A stretch of DNA of 64,000 bases from Cupriavidus necator A5-1 (GCF_000744095.1 NZ_JQLI01000001.1:2604001-2668000); one strand, 5' to 3'. Counted from the first letter of the stretch, positions 44,636-53,129 are shown. Notes: generated from the sequence alone by a model not told the origin. Numbers and translations: made by a program.

Positions 44636-45534
44636 CGGGCACCTCCCGCGGCAGTCTCGACGGCGTGCGCCGCCTGGCGGTCGGCGCAGTACTCGGTGTC
44701 CGAGCACACGAACATGCGCGTGCCGGCATCGTCGGTGATGATTTCATCGAGATAGCTGTCGGTCGCGCCGCACTGGGCGCAGCAGCTCGACCACTTCTCG
44801 ACAGTGAAGGGGTGGTCGGCAAAGTCCAGGCTCCTGACCGAGGTGTATGGCGGCACGGCATAGACGCGCTTCTCGCGCCCGGCGCCGAACAGCATCAGCG
44901 CGGGGCTGCGGTCGAGCTTGGGGTTGTCGAACTTGGGGATCGGCGACGGCCGCATCATGTAGCGCTGGTTGACGATCACGGGATAGTCGTAGGTGGTGGC
45001 GATATGCCCGTGATGGGCAATGTCTTCATAGAGCTTGACGTGCATCGCGCCGTACTCGGACAGCGCGTGCATGGTGCGGGTCTCGCTCTCGCTCGGCTCC
45101 AGCCAGCGCAGCGGCTCGGGGATGGGCACCTGGAACACCATGGTCTGGCCCGCACGCAGTGGCGTTTCCGGAATACGGTGGCGGGTCTGGATGATGCTGG
45201 CTTCGGCGGTGCGCTCGGTGGTCTGCACGCCGGTCACGCGGCCGAAGAAGCGGCGGATATTGATGGCATTGGTGGTGTCGTCCGAGCCCTGGTCGATCAC
45301 CTTGAGCACGTCCGGCTTGCCGATGATGGCGGCGGTGACCTGGATGCCGCCCGTGCCCCAGCCGTAGGGCAGCGGCATTTCGCGGCTGCCGAACGGGACC
45401 TGGTAGCCGGGAATCGCCACGGCCTTGAGCAGCGCGCGGCGCAGCATGCGCTTGGTCGATTCGTCGAGATAGCCGAAGTTGTAGTGGTCGTCGCGGGCAA
45501 TGCCCGCGGTGGGGGATGCGTTCGCGGCGGTCAT
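44632..45534 (-). CDS. phnJ: PhnJ: C-P lyase radical SAM subunit
   Basis: The 300-residue catalytic subunit that cleaves the C-P bond, releasing the alkane and ribosyl 1,2-cyclic phosphate 5-phosphate. The cysteine pattern C252-x2-C255-x21-C277-x5-C283 has the same spacing as the 4Fe-4S ligands and catalytic cysteine of E. coli PhnJ (241, 244, 266, 272). Gly-rich segment YGWGTGGIQV is also conserved. It overlaps phnI upstream and phnK downstream by ATGA each. Confidence 0.97.
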   Translation of the reverse strand: MTAANASPTAGIARDDHYNFGYLDESTKRMLRRALLKAVAIPGYQVPFGSREMPLPYGWGTGGIQVTAAIIGKPDVLKVIDQGSDDTTNAINIRRFFGRVTGVQTTERTAEASIIQTRHRIPETPLRAGQTMVFQVPIPEPLRWLEPSESETRTMHALSEYGAMHVKLYEDIAHHGHIATTYDYPVIVNQRYMMRPSPIPKFDNPKLDRSPALMLFGAGREKRVYAVPPYTSVRSLDFADHPFTVEKWSSCCAQCGATDSYLDEIITDDAGTRMFVCSDTEYCADRQAAHAVETAAGGAR

Positions 45535-46667
45535 GCCAGCGTCTCCTCTTGCGGCTGGGGCTGCGGTGCAACTTGCGGCGGCACGGCGGCAGGGCTGGCG
45601 GTTTCCTGCTCCGCGCGCAGGCGGCGCAGCAGTTCCAGGTTGGCCTGGAAATCGACGTAGTGGGGCAGCTTCAGGTGCTGCACGAAGCCGGAGGCCTCAA
45701 CGTTGTCGCTGTGGTACAGCATGAATTCGATATCGTTGGCGGGGGCGTCGGCGGCTTCGCCAAGCTCACCGGCGCGCATCGCGCGATCCGCCAGCGCCAT
45801 CGACATCGCCTTGCGCTCGTTGTAGCCGAACACCAGGCCGTAGCCGCGCGTGAAGCGGGGCGCTTCGTCGGCGCTGCCGCCGAACTGGCTGACCATCTGG
45901 CATTCGGTCAGCTCGATCTCGCCGATCGTCACCGCGAAGCCGAGTTCTTCCACGCACAATTCAACTTCCGCCGTGCCATAGCGGATCTCTGCCGCGAACG
46001 GGTGCGAGTTGCCGTAGCCGCGCTGCGTCGAATAGCCCATCGACAACAGGAAGCCTTCATCGGCGCGCGCCAGGTTCTGCAGGCGCGCGGCGCGGCTGGC
46101 GGGGAAGGTCAGCGGTTCGCGGGTCAGGTCCGGCGGGGCCGGGTCGCCGGCGGGGATCTCGTCGGCTTCGACCAGTTCTTCCGCTTCGAGCAGGCCCGTT
46201 ACGCGCGGCATGCTTGCAGCGAGGGGCTCGGCAGCGGGCGGCAGCGGGGCGGGCTCGCGGCCCGCTTCGAGCGAGAAGTCCAGCAGGCGCTGCGTGTAGT
46301 CATAGGTCGGCCCGAGCACTTGGCCGCCCGGCACGTCCTTGAAGGTGGACGAGATCCGGCGTTGCAGGCGCATCGCGCCGGTATCGAGCGGCTCGGTATA
46401 GCCGAAACGCGCGAGCGTGGTGCGATACGCGCGCAGCAGGAAGATCGCCTCGATCTGGTCGCCGGCGGCCTGCTTCAGGGCCAGCGCGGCCAGGTGTGGG
46501 TCGTACAGCGAACCCTCGGCCATTACGCGCGACACCGCCAGCGGCATCTGTTCGCGGATCTGGGCCAGCGTGAGTTCCGGCACCGCGGTGTCGCCGCGGC
46601 GGTATGTATCGAGCATCTGGTAGGAGTTCAGGATGGCGCGTTCGCCTCCCTTGACGGCTACGTACAT
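45531..46667 (-). CDS. phnI: PhnI: C-P lyase core subunit
   Basis: A 378-residue core subunit with nucleosidase activity in the complex, which displaces adenine from ATP during ribosyl-phosphonate formation. Recognisable segments are MYVAVKGGERAI at the N-terminus, GSLYDPHLAALALKQ, and the C-terminal HLKLPHYVDFQANLELLR. Full length for the family (E. coli 354). It lies directly after phnH (1-base gap) and overlaps phnJ. Confidence 0.95.
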   Translation of the reverse strand: MYVAVKGGERAILNSYQMLDTYRRGDTAVPELTLAQIREQMPLAVSRVMAEGSLYDPHLAALALKQAAGDQIEAIFLLRAYRTTLARFGYTEPLDTGAMRLQRRISSTFKDVPGGQVLGPTYDYTQRLLDFSLEAGREPAPLPPAAEPLAASMPRVTGLLEAEELVEADEIPAGDPAPPDLTREPLTFPASRAARLQNLARADEGFLLSMGYSTQRGYGNSHPFAAEIRYGTAEVELCVEELGFAVTIGEIELTECQMVSQFGGSADEAPRFTRGYGLVFGYNERKAMSMALADRAMRAGELGEAADAPANDIEFMLYHSDNVEASGFVQHLKLPHYVDFQANLELLRRLRAEQETASPAAVPPQVAPQPQPQEETLA

Positions 46668-46668
46668 G

Positions 46669-47286
46669 TCAGTCCTCCACGTGCGTGGTGCGCGTCAGCG
46701 CGCAGAATCGGTCACCGCTGGCCAGCAGCAGGTCCACGCCGAGCGGAAAGCCGGCGTTGTTGGCGCGCCAGCTGGCACGGAAGTCCGCGGCCAGGCCGGC
46801 AACGCGCAGCGTCTGCGTGGTCTCGATGCCGGGGCCGCGCAGCGTGAGCGTGTCGCCATCCGTAAGCGAGGCGACTTCCACCAACAGCGTGGCCGAGCGG
46901 TCCGGGAAAGCCGGCTGGCCCTGCGAACAGTCAGCCAGCGCGGGCATGGCGTGTCCGGCGGGCACGCAGACAAAGGGGGCGGCGCCGAGGTCGTCGGTCA
47001 GCGGGCAGCCACAGTGAAAGCGCAGGAACGCCCGCGCCGCGGCGGGGACGCCGGCCGGCAGCCAGACCGGGGTATCGGGATCGGCCAGCGTCAGCAGCAG
47101 CGCCACCAGCGCCGGCGACAGGCCCTCGGGCACGCCGCTGGTCACTGGCATCGCTTGCAGCTGGCCCGGATGGGCAAACGCATGCAGCGTGGCGCGGAAC
47201 ACCTGCTGGGCATCGTCGACGGGGTTGTCGAAGCCCGGCAGCAGCGAAGTGGCCGGGGCCAAGAGGATCGATTGAGCGGATGTCAT
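46669..47286 (-). CDS. phnH: PhnH: C-P lyase core subunit
   Basis: A 205-residue core subunit (E. coli PhnH 194). Family segments include PGFDNPVDDAQQVFRATLHAFAHPGQ near the N-terminus and LSPALVALLLTLADPDTPVWL. PhnH forms the G2H2I2J2 core; its fold is PLP-transferase-like without the cofactor. TGATG coupling with phnG upstream and a one-base gap to phnI downstream. Confidence 0.95.
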   Translation of the reverse strand: MTSAQSILLAPATSLLPGFDNPVDDAQQVFRATLHAFAHPGQLQAMPVTSGVPEGLSPALVALLLTLADPDTPVWLPAGVPAAARAFLRFHCGCPLTDDLGAAPFVCVPAGHAMPALADCSQGQPAFPDRSATLLVEVASLTDGDTLTLRGPGIETTQTLRVAGLAADFRASWRANNAGFPLGVDLLLASGDRFCALTRTTHVED

Positions 47287-47786
47287 CAGTCCTCTCCCCG
47301 GACCATGGTGAAGAATTCGACGCGCGTCTGGGCAGCGGTGGCCGCCTCATGCGCCGCGCGCGCGGCATGGGCGCTGGCCAGCGGCGCCAGCACGATTTCC
47401 TGCACGCGCTGGTGCCAGGCGGGGCGCTGCAGCAGCGCGTCCAGGACGGCCGCCTGCTCCGCGTGGCGCGCGCTGCGGCCCTGGATATAGGCCACGCCCG
47501 CGGTGCCGGTGGCATCGCCGTCTTCCAGCACGACCGCGCAGCGCGTGACCGTGATTTCCCCCAGGTTGAACCGGGCGCCGGTGCCGCCGGCACGGGCCCG
47601 CACCATCGCCATGCCGGATTCCGGCTTGCGCAGCAGGCGCCAGGCGGGCAGGGCCGCGGCCTGGCCAAGCCGCGTGTAGGCGGCATCGAGCGCTTCCGTT
47701 GGCGCTGTCGCCAGCACCCGCAACCAGGCGGCGCGGGCCGCGTTGGCTTCGATGCCGGCTGGACCGGCGGTTTCGCTTTGCATCAT
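47286..47786 (-). CDS. phnG: PhnG: C-P lyase core subunit
   Basis: A 166-residue first subunit of the operon. Family segments are RAAWLRVLATAP, GEITVTRCAV (with the conserved Arg-Cys) and GVAYIQGRSARHAEQAAVLDALLQ. The ATG at 47786 or 47783 follows AGGGG; both are possible. Upstream lie a HutC-type operator (47798-47805) and two Pho-box-like sites, so the operon is expected to be repressed by PhnF and activated by PhoB. Confidence 0.95.
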   Translation of the reverse strand: MMQSETAGPAGIEANAARAAWLRVLATAPTEALDAAYTRLGQAAALPAWRLLRKPESGMAMVRARAGGTGARFNLGEITVTRCAVVLEDGDATGTAGVAYIQGRSARHAEQAAVLDALLQRPAWHQRVQEIVLAPLASAHAARAAHEAATAAQTRVEFFTMVRGED

Positions 47787-47797
47787 CACCCCTATAC

Positions 47798-47805
47798 GTC
47801 TATAC
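47798..47805. promoter_or_regulatory. Candidate PhnF operator before phnG
   Basis: GTCTATAC matches the HutC-subfamily GntR consensus GT(A/C)TA(G/T)AC. It lies 12 bases upstream of the phnG ATG, with a near-copy GTTTAGAT beside it (47806-47813). A match of the same motif (GTCTAGAC) stands downstream of phnF. Confidence 0.6.
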
Positions 47806-47852
47806 GTTTAGATGTTTATTGCCTGAACACGCCGCTACTAGACCATAGGCAG

Positions 47853-47870
47853 ATGAACGTTTGATGACGG
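47853..47870 (-). promoter_or_regulatory. Pho-box-like site for the phnG operon
   Basis: On the minus strand, CCGTCAT and CGTTCAT are separated by 4 bases, the 7-4-7 layout of Pho boxes. Ten bases downstream lies TCTAGT (47842-47837), a fair -10, giving a start near 47830 and the PhnF operator within the leader. Confidence 0.5.
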
Positions 47871-47933
47871 ATCGGGAATGTGGTCAGGCACCCCAACAGG
47901 GGAGCGCAACTGAGGCACAATCGCATGGCATTG

Positions 47934-47951
47934 GTGAACGCTTGATGACAA
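47934..47951 (-). promoter_or_regulatory. Second Pho-box-like site upstream of the phnG operon
   Basis: TTGTCAT and CGTTCAC (minus strand) repeat the 7-4-7 layout and are nearly identical to the site at 47853-47870, 81 bp away. It sits just before the phnF coding region, so it may be an upstream PhoB site for phnG or affect phnF. Confidence 0.4.
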
Positions 47952-47966
47952 GAGGGCAGGGCAAGC

Positions 47967-48701
47967 ATGTCTGATCGGGAAGTAGAACGGGGTTCCGGCG
48001 TGGCCGTATGGCGCCAGATCGGGGAGGCGCTGGCGGACGACATCCGCAAGAAGCTGTACCTGCCCGGGGAGCAACTGCCGCCGGAGCCGGAGCTGGCCAC
48101 GCGCTTTGCCGTGAACCGCCACACCATCCGGCGCGCCATGGGCGAGCTGGAGCTGAGCGGGCTGGTGCGGATCGAGCAGGGCCGTGGCACCTTTGTGCAG
48201 GAGCACGCGATCGACTACGCGATCGGGCGCCGCACGCGTTTCTCGCAGAACCTGGCCGCGCAGGGCATGCGCGGGCACACCGAGATCCTCGACAGCCAGG
48301 TGGTGCGCGCGCCCGAGGTGGCGAAGCACCTGGGACTGCCGCGCACGGCCGAGATCCTGCACGTGCAGATGCTCGGCAAGGCCGAGGAGCGCACCATCGA
48401 CGTGGCCGAGCACTACTTCGACCTCAAGCGCTTTCCCGGCATCGACGCGGTGCTGCGCGACATGCAATCGGTGTCGCGCGCGCTGGCGCATTTCGGCATT
48501 GCCGACTACACGCGCAAATGGTCGCGCATTACCGCCGCGATGCCCAGCGCGCCGGTCGCGCGCTTGCTGAACCAGCCGAAGACGCGGCCGGTATTGCAGG
48601 TCGAGGCGCTCAACGTCGATATCGACGGCGCACCGGTGCAGTACAGCGTGACGCGGTTTGCCGGCGACTGGGTGCAACTCACGGTGTCCGACAGCGACTG
48701 A
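47967..48701 (+). CDS. phnF: PhnF: GntR/HutC-family regulator of phosphonate genes
   Basis: A 244-residue repressor with an N-terminal winged helix (about 14-80: VWRQIGEALADDIRKKLYLPGEQLPPEPELATRFAVNRHTIRRAMGELELSGL, key residues only) and a UTRA ligand-binding domain (about 95-240). PhnF regulators control C-P lyase genes and respond to phosphate-ester-like ligands. Operators of HutC type are present before phnG and before the next gene. GGGCAGGG precedes the ATG. It is divergent from the phnG operon. Confidence 0.93.
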   Translation: MSDREVERGSGVAVWRQIGEALADDIRKKLYLPGEQLPPEPELATRFAVNRHTIRRAMGELELSGLVRIEQGRGTFVQEHAIDYAIGRRTRFSQNLAAQGMRGHTEILDSQVVRAPEVAKHLGLPRTAEILHVQMLGKAEERTIDVAEHYFDLKRFPGIDAVLRDMQSVSRALAHFGIADYTRKWSRITAAMPSAPVARLLNQPKTRPVLQVEALNVDIDGAPVQYSVTRFAGDWVQLTVSDSD

Positions 48702-48725
48702 GGACAGTTGTTGCCGGGCGCATTG

Positions 48726-48733
48726 GTCTAGAC
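48726..48733. promoter_or_regulatory. Candidate PhnF operator before the second phnM-like gene
   Basis: GTCTAGAC, a perfect palindrome, matches GT(A/C)TA(G/T)AC. It lies 37 bases upstream of the ATG at 48770 and downstream of the phnF stop, so the phnM-like/DUF1045/phnN genes probably have their own PhnF-controlled promoter. Confidence 0.6.
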
Positions 48734-48769
48734 ATCTGTCTGTCATCTGCCGGCGCTAACGTCACGCCC

Positions 48770-49972
48770 ATGCACACGAACGATCAAACTCAATCGCCGC
48801 CGCTGGCCGGCATCACGGGCCGCCGCGTGCTGGGCGCCGCCAGCATCGGCCCGGCAACGCTGGGCTTCCGCGACGGCCACGTGGCGCAGCAAGCGCCGCT
48901 GTCCGGCCCGTGCCTCGACGCCGGCGACCTGCTGGTGCTGCCGGGCATTGTCGACATCCACGGCGACGCGTTCGAACGCGCCGTGATGCCGCGCCCCGGC
49001 GTCAGCTTCCCGTACCCGGGCGCGCTGCTCGACGTGGATCGCCAGTTGCTGGCGAACGGGATCACCACCGAATTCCACGGCGTGACGCTGTCCTGGGAAG
49101 GCGGTCTGCGCGGCGAGGCCTATGCGCTGCGCATGTTCGATGCCATCGCGCAGCTCGGCCCGGTGCTCGGCGCCGCGCACAAGGTCCACCTGCGCTTCGA
49201 GGCCTACCACCTGGCCGGCGTGGAGACCGCGCTGTCGTGGATGGCCGCCGGACGTGTCGACCTGCTGGCCATCAACGACCACCTGCCGACCATGGCGCGC
49301 CGCATGGGCGACGAACGCAAGATGCAGCAGTACGCCGAGCGCGCCGAGTGCGACGTCGAGACCTTCCGCACCCGCCTGCGTGCGGCCAGCGCCAATGCGC
49401 AGGAGGTGCCGGCGGCGATGGCGCGCCTGATCGCCGCCGCGCGCGACGCGGGGCTGCCGGTGGCGTCGCATGACGATCCGGACCTGGCCACGCGCCAGCA
49501 CTACCACCGCCGGGGCTGCCGCATCGCCGAGTTTCCGCTGACCATCGAAGCCGCGACGCTGGCCCGGCAGCTGGGCGACGATATCGTGTTCGGCGCGCCC
49601 AACGTGGTACGCGGCACCAGCCATACCGGCGCGCCCAACGCTACCGAGATGGTGGCCGCCGGCCTGTGCACGGTGCTGGCGTCCGACTACAACTATCCCG
49701 CGCCGCTGCAGGCCGCGTTCCGGCTGGCGCAGCTGGGCGTGTTGGACCTGCCGGGCGCCTGGCAGCTGGTGTCGCGCAACCCGGCGCGTGCCGCCGGCCT
49801 GCGCGACCGCGGCACCCTGGCCCCGGGCCTGCGCGCCGATGCCATCCTGGTCGATGACCGCCAGCCCGGCCTGCCGCGCGTCTGCGCCACCATCGTCAAT
49901 GGCGAACTGAAGCATGCAGCCGCGTTCCTGCCGCAGGTTGATCTCGCCGATGCCGGCACCCTGGCCGCATGA
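48770..49972 (+). CDS. Second PhnM-like amidohydrolase
   Basis: A 400-residue amidohydrolase of the PhnM family with GIVDIHGDAFERAVMPRPGVSFP (truncated citing), ASHDDPD, AEFPLTIE, GAPNVVRGTSH and LASDYNYPA. It keeps the family His/Asp positions but is clearly diverged from the PhnM at 41891 (for example INDHLPT in place of MDHSPGQ). It is followed by DUF1045 with an ATGA overlap. It may be the main diphosphatase, a paralogue for other ribosyl-phosphonates, or a backup. Confidence 0.88.
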   Translation: MHTNDQTQSPPLAGITGRRVLGAASIGPATLGFRDGHVAQQAPLSGPCLDAGDLLVLPGIVDIHGDAFERAVMPRPGVSFPYPGALLDVDRQLLANGITTEFHGVTLSWEGGLRGEAYALRMFDAIAQLGPVLGAAHKVHLRFEAYHLAGVETALSWMAAGRVDLLAINDHLPTMARRMGDERKMQQYAERAECDVETFRTRLRAASANAQEVPAAMARLIAAARDAGLPVASHDDPDLATRQHYHRRGCRIAEFPLTIEAATLARQLGDDIVFGAPNVVRGTSHTGAPNATEMVAAGLCTVLASDYNYPAPLQAAFRLAQLGVLDLPGAWQLVSRNPARAAGLRDRGTLAPGLRADAILVDDRQPGLPRVCATIVNGELKHAAAFLPQVDLADAGTLAA

Positions 49973-50694
49973 GCATGCAAGCGCACCGTTACGCCATTTA
50001 CCTCTCGCCGGCCGAACCGTTCCGATCCTTCGGCAGCCAGTGGCTGGGCCGCGATGGCGATACGGGGGCAGCGCTGTCCATGCCGCAAGACATGGCGCCG
50101 CCGCCCGCCGAGTGGGTCAAGGCCCCCGCCCACTACGGCCTGCACGCCACGCTGAAGCCGCCGTTCCGGCTCGCGGATGGCACCGATGCATCGATGCTCG
50201 ACGCCGCCGCCCGAGACTTTGCGCGTGGCCGCGAGGCGTTCGACGCGCCGCTGGCGCTGCAAGCGCTGCGAGGCTTTATCGCCTGGTGTCTCGCCGACGT
50301 GGGCTCGCGCGATATGCATGCGCTGGCTGATGCCTGTGTGCTGGCGTTTGACCGCTTCCGCGCACCGGCCACCGCGGAGGAACTCGCCAAACGCAAGCCG
50401 GATCGGCTCACGCGCGACGAGCGCCGCATGCTGGATGCATGGGGCTACCCGTACGTATTCGAGACTTTTATCTTCCACATCACGCTGACCGGCATGCTCG
50501 ACGCCGCCAGCGAAGCCGCCGCGCTGGCGCGCCTGTCCGCAGCCAGCGGCAAGATGCTGGAATCGCTGCTCCATGTGGACGGTATCAGTGTGTTCGTGCA
50601 GCCAGCGCCGGGCGATGACTTTATCGCCGCGCGCCACTACGGCTTCAACGGCAGCACCACGGATGGCGCCGGCACGGCGTACCTCGAAGCATGA
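49969..50694 (+). CDS. DUF1045 phosphonate-operon protein, probable 2H phosphoesterase
   Basis: A 241-residue protein of the DUF1045 family found with C-P lyase genes. Two H-x-T motifs are visible, YGLHATLKPPF (about 56-66) and FIFHITLTG (about 164-172), the hallmark of 2H phosphoesterases that open cyclic phosphates. The C-P lyase product is a ribose 1,2-cyclic phosphate, and no phnP (the usual phosphodiesterase) is present in the cluster, so this protein is a good candidate for that step. ATGA overlaps join it to the PhnM-like gene and to phnN. Confidence 0.85.
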   Translation: MSMQAHRYAIYLSPAEPFRSFGSQWLGRDGDTGAALSMPQDMAPPPAEWVKAPAHYGLHATLKPPFRLADGTDASMLDAAARDFARGREAFDAPLALQALRGFIAWCLADVGSRDMHALADACVLAFDRFRAPATAEELAKRKPDRLTRDERRMLDAWGYPYVFETFIFHITLTGMLDAASEAAALARLSAASGKMLESLLHVDGISVFVQPAPGDDFIAARHYGFNGSTTDGAGTAYLEA

Positions 50695-51272
50695 GCGCCC
50701 GCACCGCCACTGACGGGCGCGGCCTGTTCTACGTCATGGGGCCTTCCGGCAGCGGCAAGGATTCGCTGCTGCGCGCGCTGCGCGAGCGCCTGGGCCCGGA
50801 CGACCCCATCGTGGTTGCACATCGCTATATCACGCGCGACGCCGACGCCAACGAGGCCTCGGTCGCGCTTACCCCCGATGAATTCCAGCGCCGCAAGGTC
50901 CTCGGCTGCCTGGCGCTGAACTGGCACAGCCACGGCCTGCACTACGGCATCGGCGTCGAGATCGAGCAGTGGCTCGCCAGGGGCCTGACGGTGATCGTCA
51001 ACGGTTCGCGCGAATACCTGCCGCAAGCCGTGGCACGCTACCCGAAGCTGTGCGCCGTACACGTGCGCGTGAAACCGGAAGTGTTGGCCGCACGCCTGCG
51101 CCAGCGTGGTCGCGAGTCGGAAGAGGCGATTACCAGGCGGCTGGACCGCGCGGGGCAGGCGTTCGACGTGCCGGCAGGGTGCAGGCTGGTCGAGATCGAC
51201 AACAGCGGCACGCTGCAGGCATCGGCCGACGCCTTTGCCCAGTTGGTCGGCGCCACCTCCGCGCTGGCCTGA
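50691..51272 (+). CDS. phnN: PhnN: ribose 1,5-bisphosphokinase
   Basis: A 193-residue kinase that converts ribose 1,5-bisphosphate to PRPP, ending the C-P lyase salvage route. Walker A GPSGSGKDS at about 17-25, then HRYITRDADANEAS and WHSHGLHYGI typical of guanylate-kinase-like PhnN. Length matches E. coli (185). ATGA overlap with DUF1045. It converges with the acetyltransferase gene, 3 bases apart. Confidence 0.95.
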   Translation: MSARTATDGRGLFYVMGPSGSGKDSLLRALRERLGPDDPIVVAHRYITRDADANEASVALTPDEFQRRKVLGCLALNWHSHGLHYGIGVEIEQWLARGLTVIVNGSREYLPQAVARYPKLCAVHVRVKPEVLAARLRQRGRESEEAITRRLDRAGQAFDVPAGCRLVEIDNSGTLQASADAFAQLVGATSALA

Positions 51273-51275
51273 ATC

Positions 51276-51749
51276 TCAGAGCTCGATACTGAAGCTGATG
51301 CCGTGCTCGGTGAATCCGAGCCGGCGATAGAACTGGTGCGCCTGCAGCCGGCGCGCGTTCGACGACAACGCCAGCTTGGCCGCGCCGGCTTCACGCGCCA
51401 GGCGCATCGCCTCGCGCATCATCGCCTTGCCGACGCCCATGCCGCGCGCCGACGGCGCCACCACCACGGCCTCGACAATCGCCTCCGGGCGGCCGTCGTG
51501 GACCATCACGGGAAATACCAGCAGGCTGAAGGTGCCGAGCGGCACCTCGTTCTCGTCCACCATCATGTAGCAGCGATAGTCCGGGTAGCGGCGCATGGTC
51601 GCATAGCGCTCGCGCATCGTCGCCAGCGGCAGCGGCGGCTCGTCATCCATCGCGGCGAGCAGGATGGACAGATGCCGCAGCTCCGCATCGGAGCCGCGTA
51701 CCTCGCGCAGGGCCAGGACGGCCTCGGTCATGTCTTGCAATCCGTTCAT
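51276..51749 (-). CDS. GNAT-family acetyltransferase in the phn cluster
   Basis: A 157-residue acetyltransferase with motif A VVVAPSARGMGVGKAMM and the C-terminal FYRRLGFTEHGISFSIEL. Its position in the phnC-D-E unit suggests a PhnO-like role, acetylating aminoalkylphosphonates to help their use, but sequence alone does not prove it. The start is uncertain (51749 or 51731). Its frame upstream runs close to the HD gene stop at 51776. Confidence 0.8.
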   Translation of the reverse strand: MNGLQDMTEAVLALREVRGSDAELRHLSILLAAMDDEPPLPLATMRERYATMRRYPDYRCYMMVDENEVPLGTFSLLVFPVMVHDGRPEAIVEAVVVAPSARGMGVGKAMMREAMRLAREAGAAKLALSSNARRLQAHQFYRRLGFTEHGISFSIEL

Positions 51750-51775
51750 GCCGCTTATGCCACACATTCGGCTAC

Positions 51776-52312
51776 TCACACGGCAAGGCGCGCGCAACGC
51801 GCGGCCATTTCAAGGTAGTGCGCCAGCGGCGGCGTGGCAAGGTCGACCACCTTGGCCCGGTCATCGTAGCGGCGCAGGCGCACCGCGGCATCGGCATAGG
51901 GGCTGGCTGCGAAGGCATCGGCCTGTGCCTCGTTGTACGGGCCGCCCTGCAGTGCCAGGCTCTGCACGGAAGCCGGCGACAGCGTGCCGAAGTAGTCGGG
52001 ATCGACGGCGCACAGGAAGCGCTTGGCCGCCACGTGCAGGCGTATGGGCTCGGTGACGTCGTCGCCGAAGAGCCCCGCCAGCGCGTCGGCGGCGGCCTCG
52101 TGGTGGCGCATGTCGGTGGTGGTGCTTTCGGCGAGCAGCAGGTGCCCGACGTCGTGGAGCAGGGCCGCGACGATCAGCGGCTCGGGCTCGCGAGCCTGTT
52201 CGGCCAGCTGCGCGCACTGGAGCGCGTGGGCCGTCTGGCTGATGGACTCGCCGCCGTACCAGGCGGTGCCGTTGTTGGCAAACAGGGTTTCGATGCGGGA
52301 GAGCGTGAGCAT
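51776..52312 (-). CDS. PhnZ-like HD-domain protein of phosphonate operons
   Basis: A 178-residue HD protein of the phosphonate-associated HDIG type. Metal ligands are visible: His in QTAHALQ, HDVGH (about 51-55), HH in DMRHHEAA, His in IRLHVAAKR. The Tyr-Gly-Gly-Glu segment (WYGGES, about 18-23) matches the Tyr...Glu substrate-gating pair of the di-iron oxygenase PhnZ, which cleaves 1-hydroxy-2-aminoethylphosphonate to glycine and phosphate. Its usual hydroxylase partner PhnY is not adjacent. It follows phnE by 4 bases. Confidence 0.85.
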   Translation of the reverse strand: MLTLSRIETLFANNGTAWYGGESISQTAHALQCAQLAEQAREPEPLIVAALLHDVGHLLLAESTTTDMRHHEAAADALAGLFGDDVTEPIRLHVAAKRFLCAVDPDYFGTLSPASVQSLALQGGPYNEAQADAFAASPYADAAVRLRRYDDRAKVVDLATPPLAHYLEMAARCARLAV

Positions 52313-52316
52313 GGGG

Positions 52317-53129
52317 TCAGACGAGTACCTTGCGGATCTGCGCGGAGAGGATGTCGATGGCCGAGACAAACAGGATGATGATGATCATCACGGCACAGGT
52401 CTGCCCGTACTGGAAGCTGCGGATGATCTCCCACAGCACGGTGCCGATGCCGCCGGCGCCGACAATGCCCACGACCGAGGCCGAACGCACGTTCGACTCG
52501 AAGCGGTACAGCGCAAACGACAGCCACAGCGGCAGCACCTGAGGGATCACGCCATAGACGATCTCCTCGATCGGGCCGGCGCCGGTGGCGCGCACGCCTT
52601 CGACCGGGCGCGGATCGATGGCTTCCACGGCTTCGGCAAACAGCTTGGCCAGCACGCCGGTAGTGTGGATCCAGATCGCCAGCACACCCGCGAACGGGCC
52701 CAGGCCGACGGCCACGATAAACAGCATCGCAAAGACCATCTCATTGATGGCGCGGCAGGCGTCCATGACGCGGCGCGCCGGCTGGTAGACCCATGCGGGG
52801 ACGATATTGGCCGAGCACAGCAGGCCCAGCGGTACCGCCATCGCCACGGCCATGGCCGTGCCCCACAGCGCGATCTGGACGGTGACCAGCATCTCGTCCA
52901 GGTAGTGCCGCCAGTCGCGGAAGTCTGGCGGGAAGAAATCGGCGGCAAATTTCGCCATGTTGTCGGAATCGCGCAGCAGGTCCAGGGGGCGCATGTCGGC
53001 GCCTTGCCAGGACATGGCGAGCAAGGCCAGCACGACCGCCCAGGTCAGCAACACGGCAAGGGACGTGCGCGGCGGCCGGACGTTGCTTTGCGGCGAGGGA
53101 GGGAGGCCGGGCGTGGCGGTGACAGTCAT
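52317..53129 (-). CDS. phnE: PhnE: phosphonate ABC transporter permease
   Basis: A 270-residue inner-membrane permease with about six membrane segments and the EAA loop [18 protein letters not shown]. It pairs with PhnC and PhnD to import phosphonates. ATG at 53129 is chosen; a TTG two codons up is open. It lies between phnD (73-base gap) and the PhnZ-like gene. Confidence 0.95.
   Translation of the reverse strand: MTVTATPGLPPSPQSNVRPPRTSLAVLLTWAVVLALLAMSWQGADMRPLDLLRDSDNMAKFAADFFPPDFRDWRHYLDEMLVTVQIALWGTAMAVAMAVPLGLLCSANIVPAWVYQPARRVMDACRAINEMVFAMLFIVAVGLGPFAGVLAIWIHTTGVLAKLFAEAVEAIDPRPVEGVRATGAGPIEEIVYGVIPQVLPLWLSFALYRFESNVRSASVVGIVGAGGIGTVLWEIIRSFQYGQTCAVMIIIILFVSAIDILSAQIRKVLV

Noticed and set aside
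48740-48746. CTGTCAT before the second phnM-like gene as a Pho box
   Set aside because: It is a perfect single unit, but neither position 11 bp away holds a second unit, so a functional Pho box is not supported.
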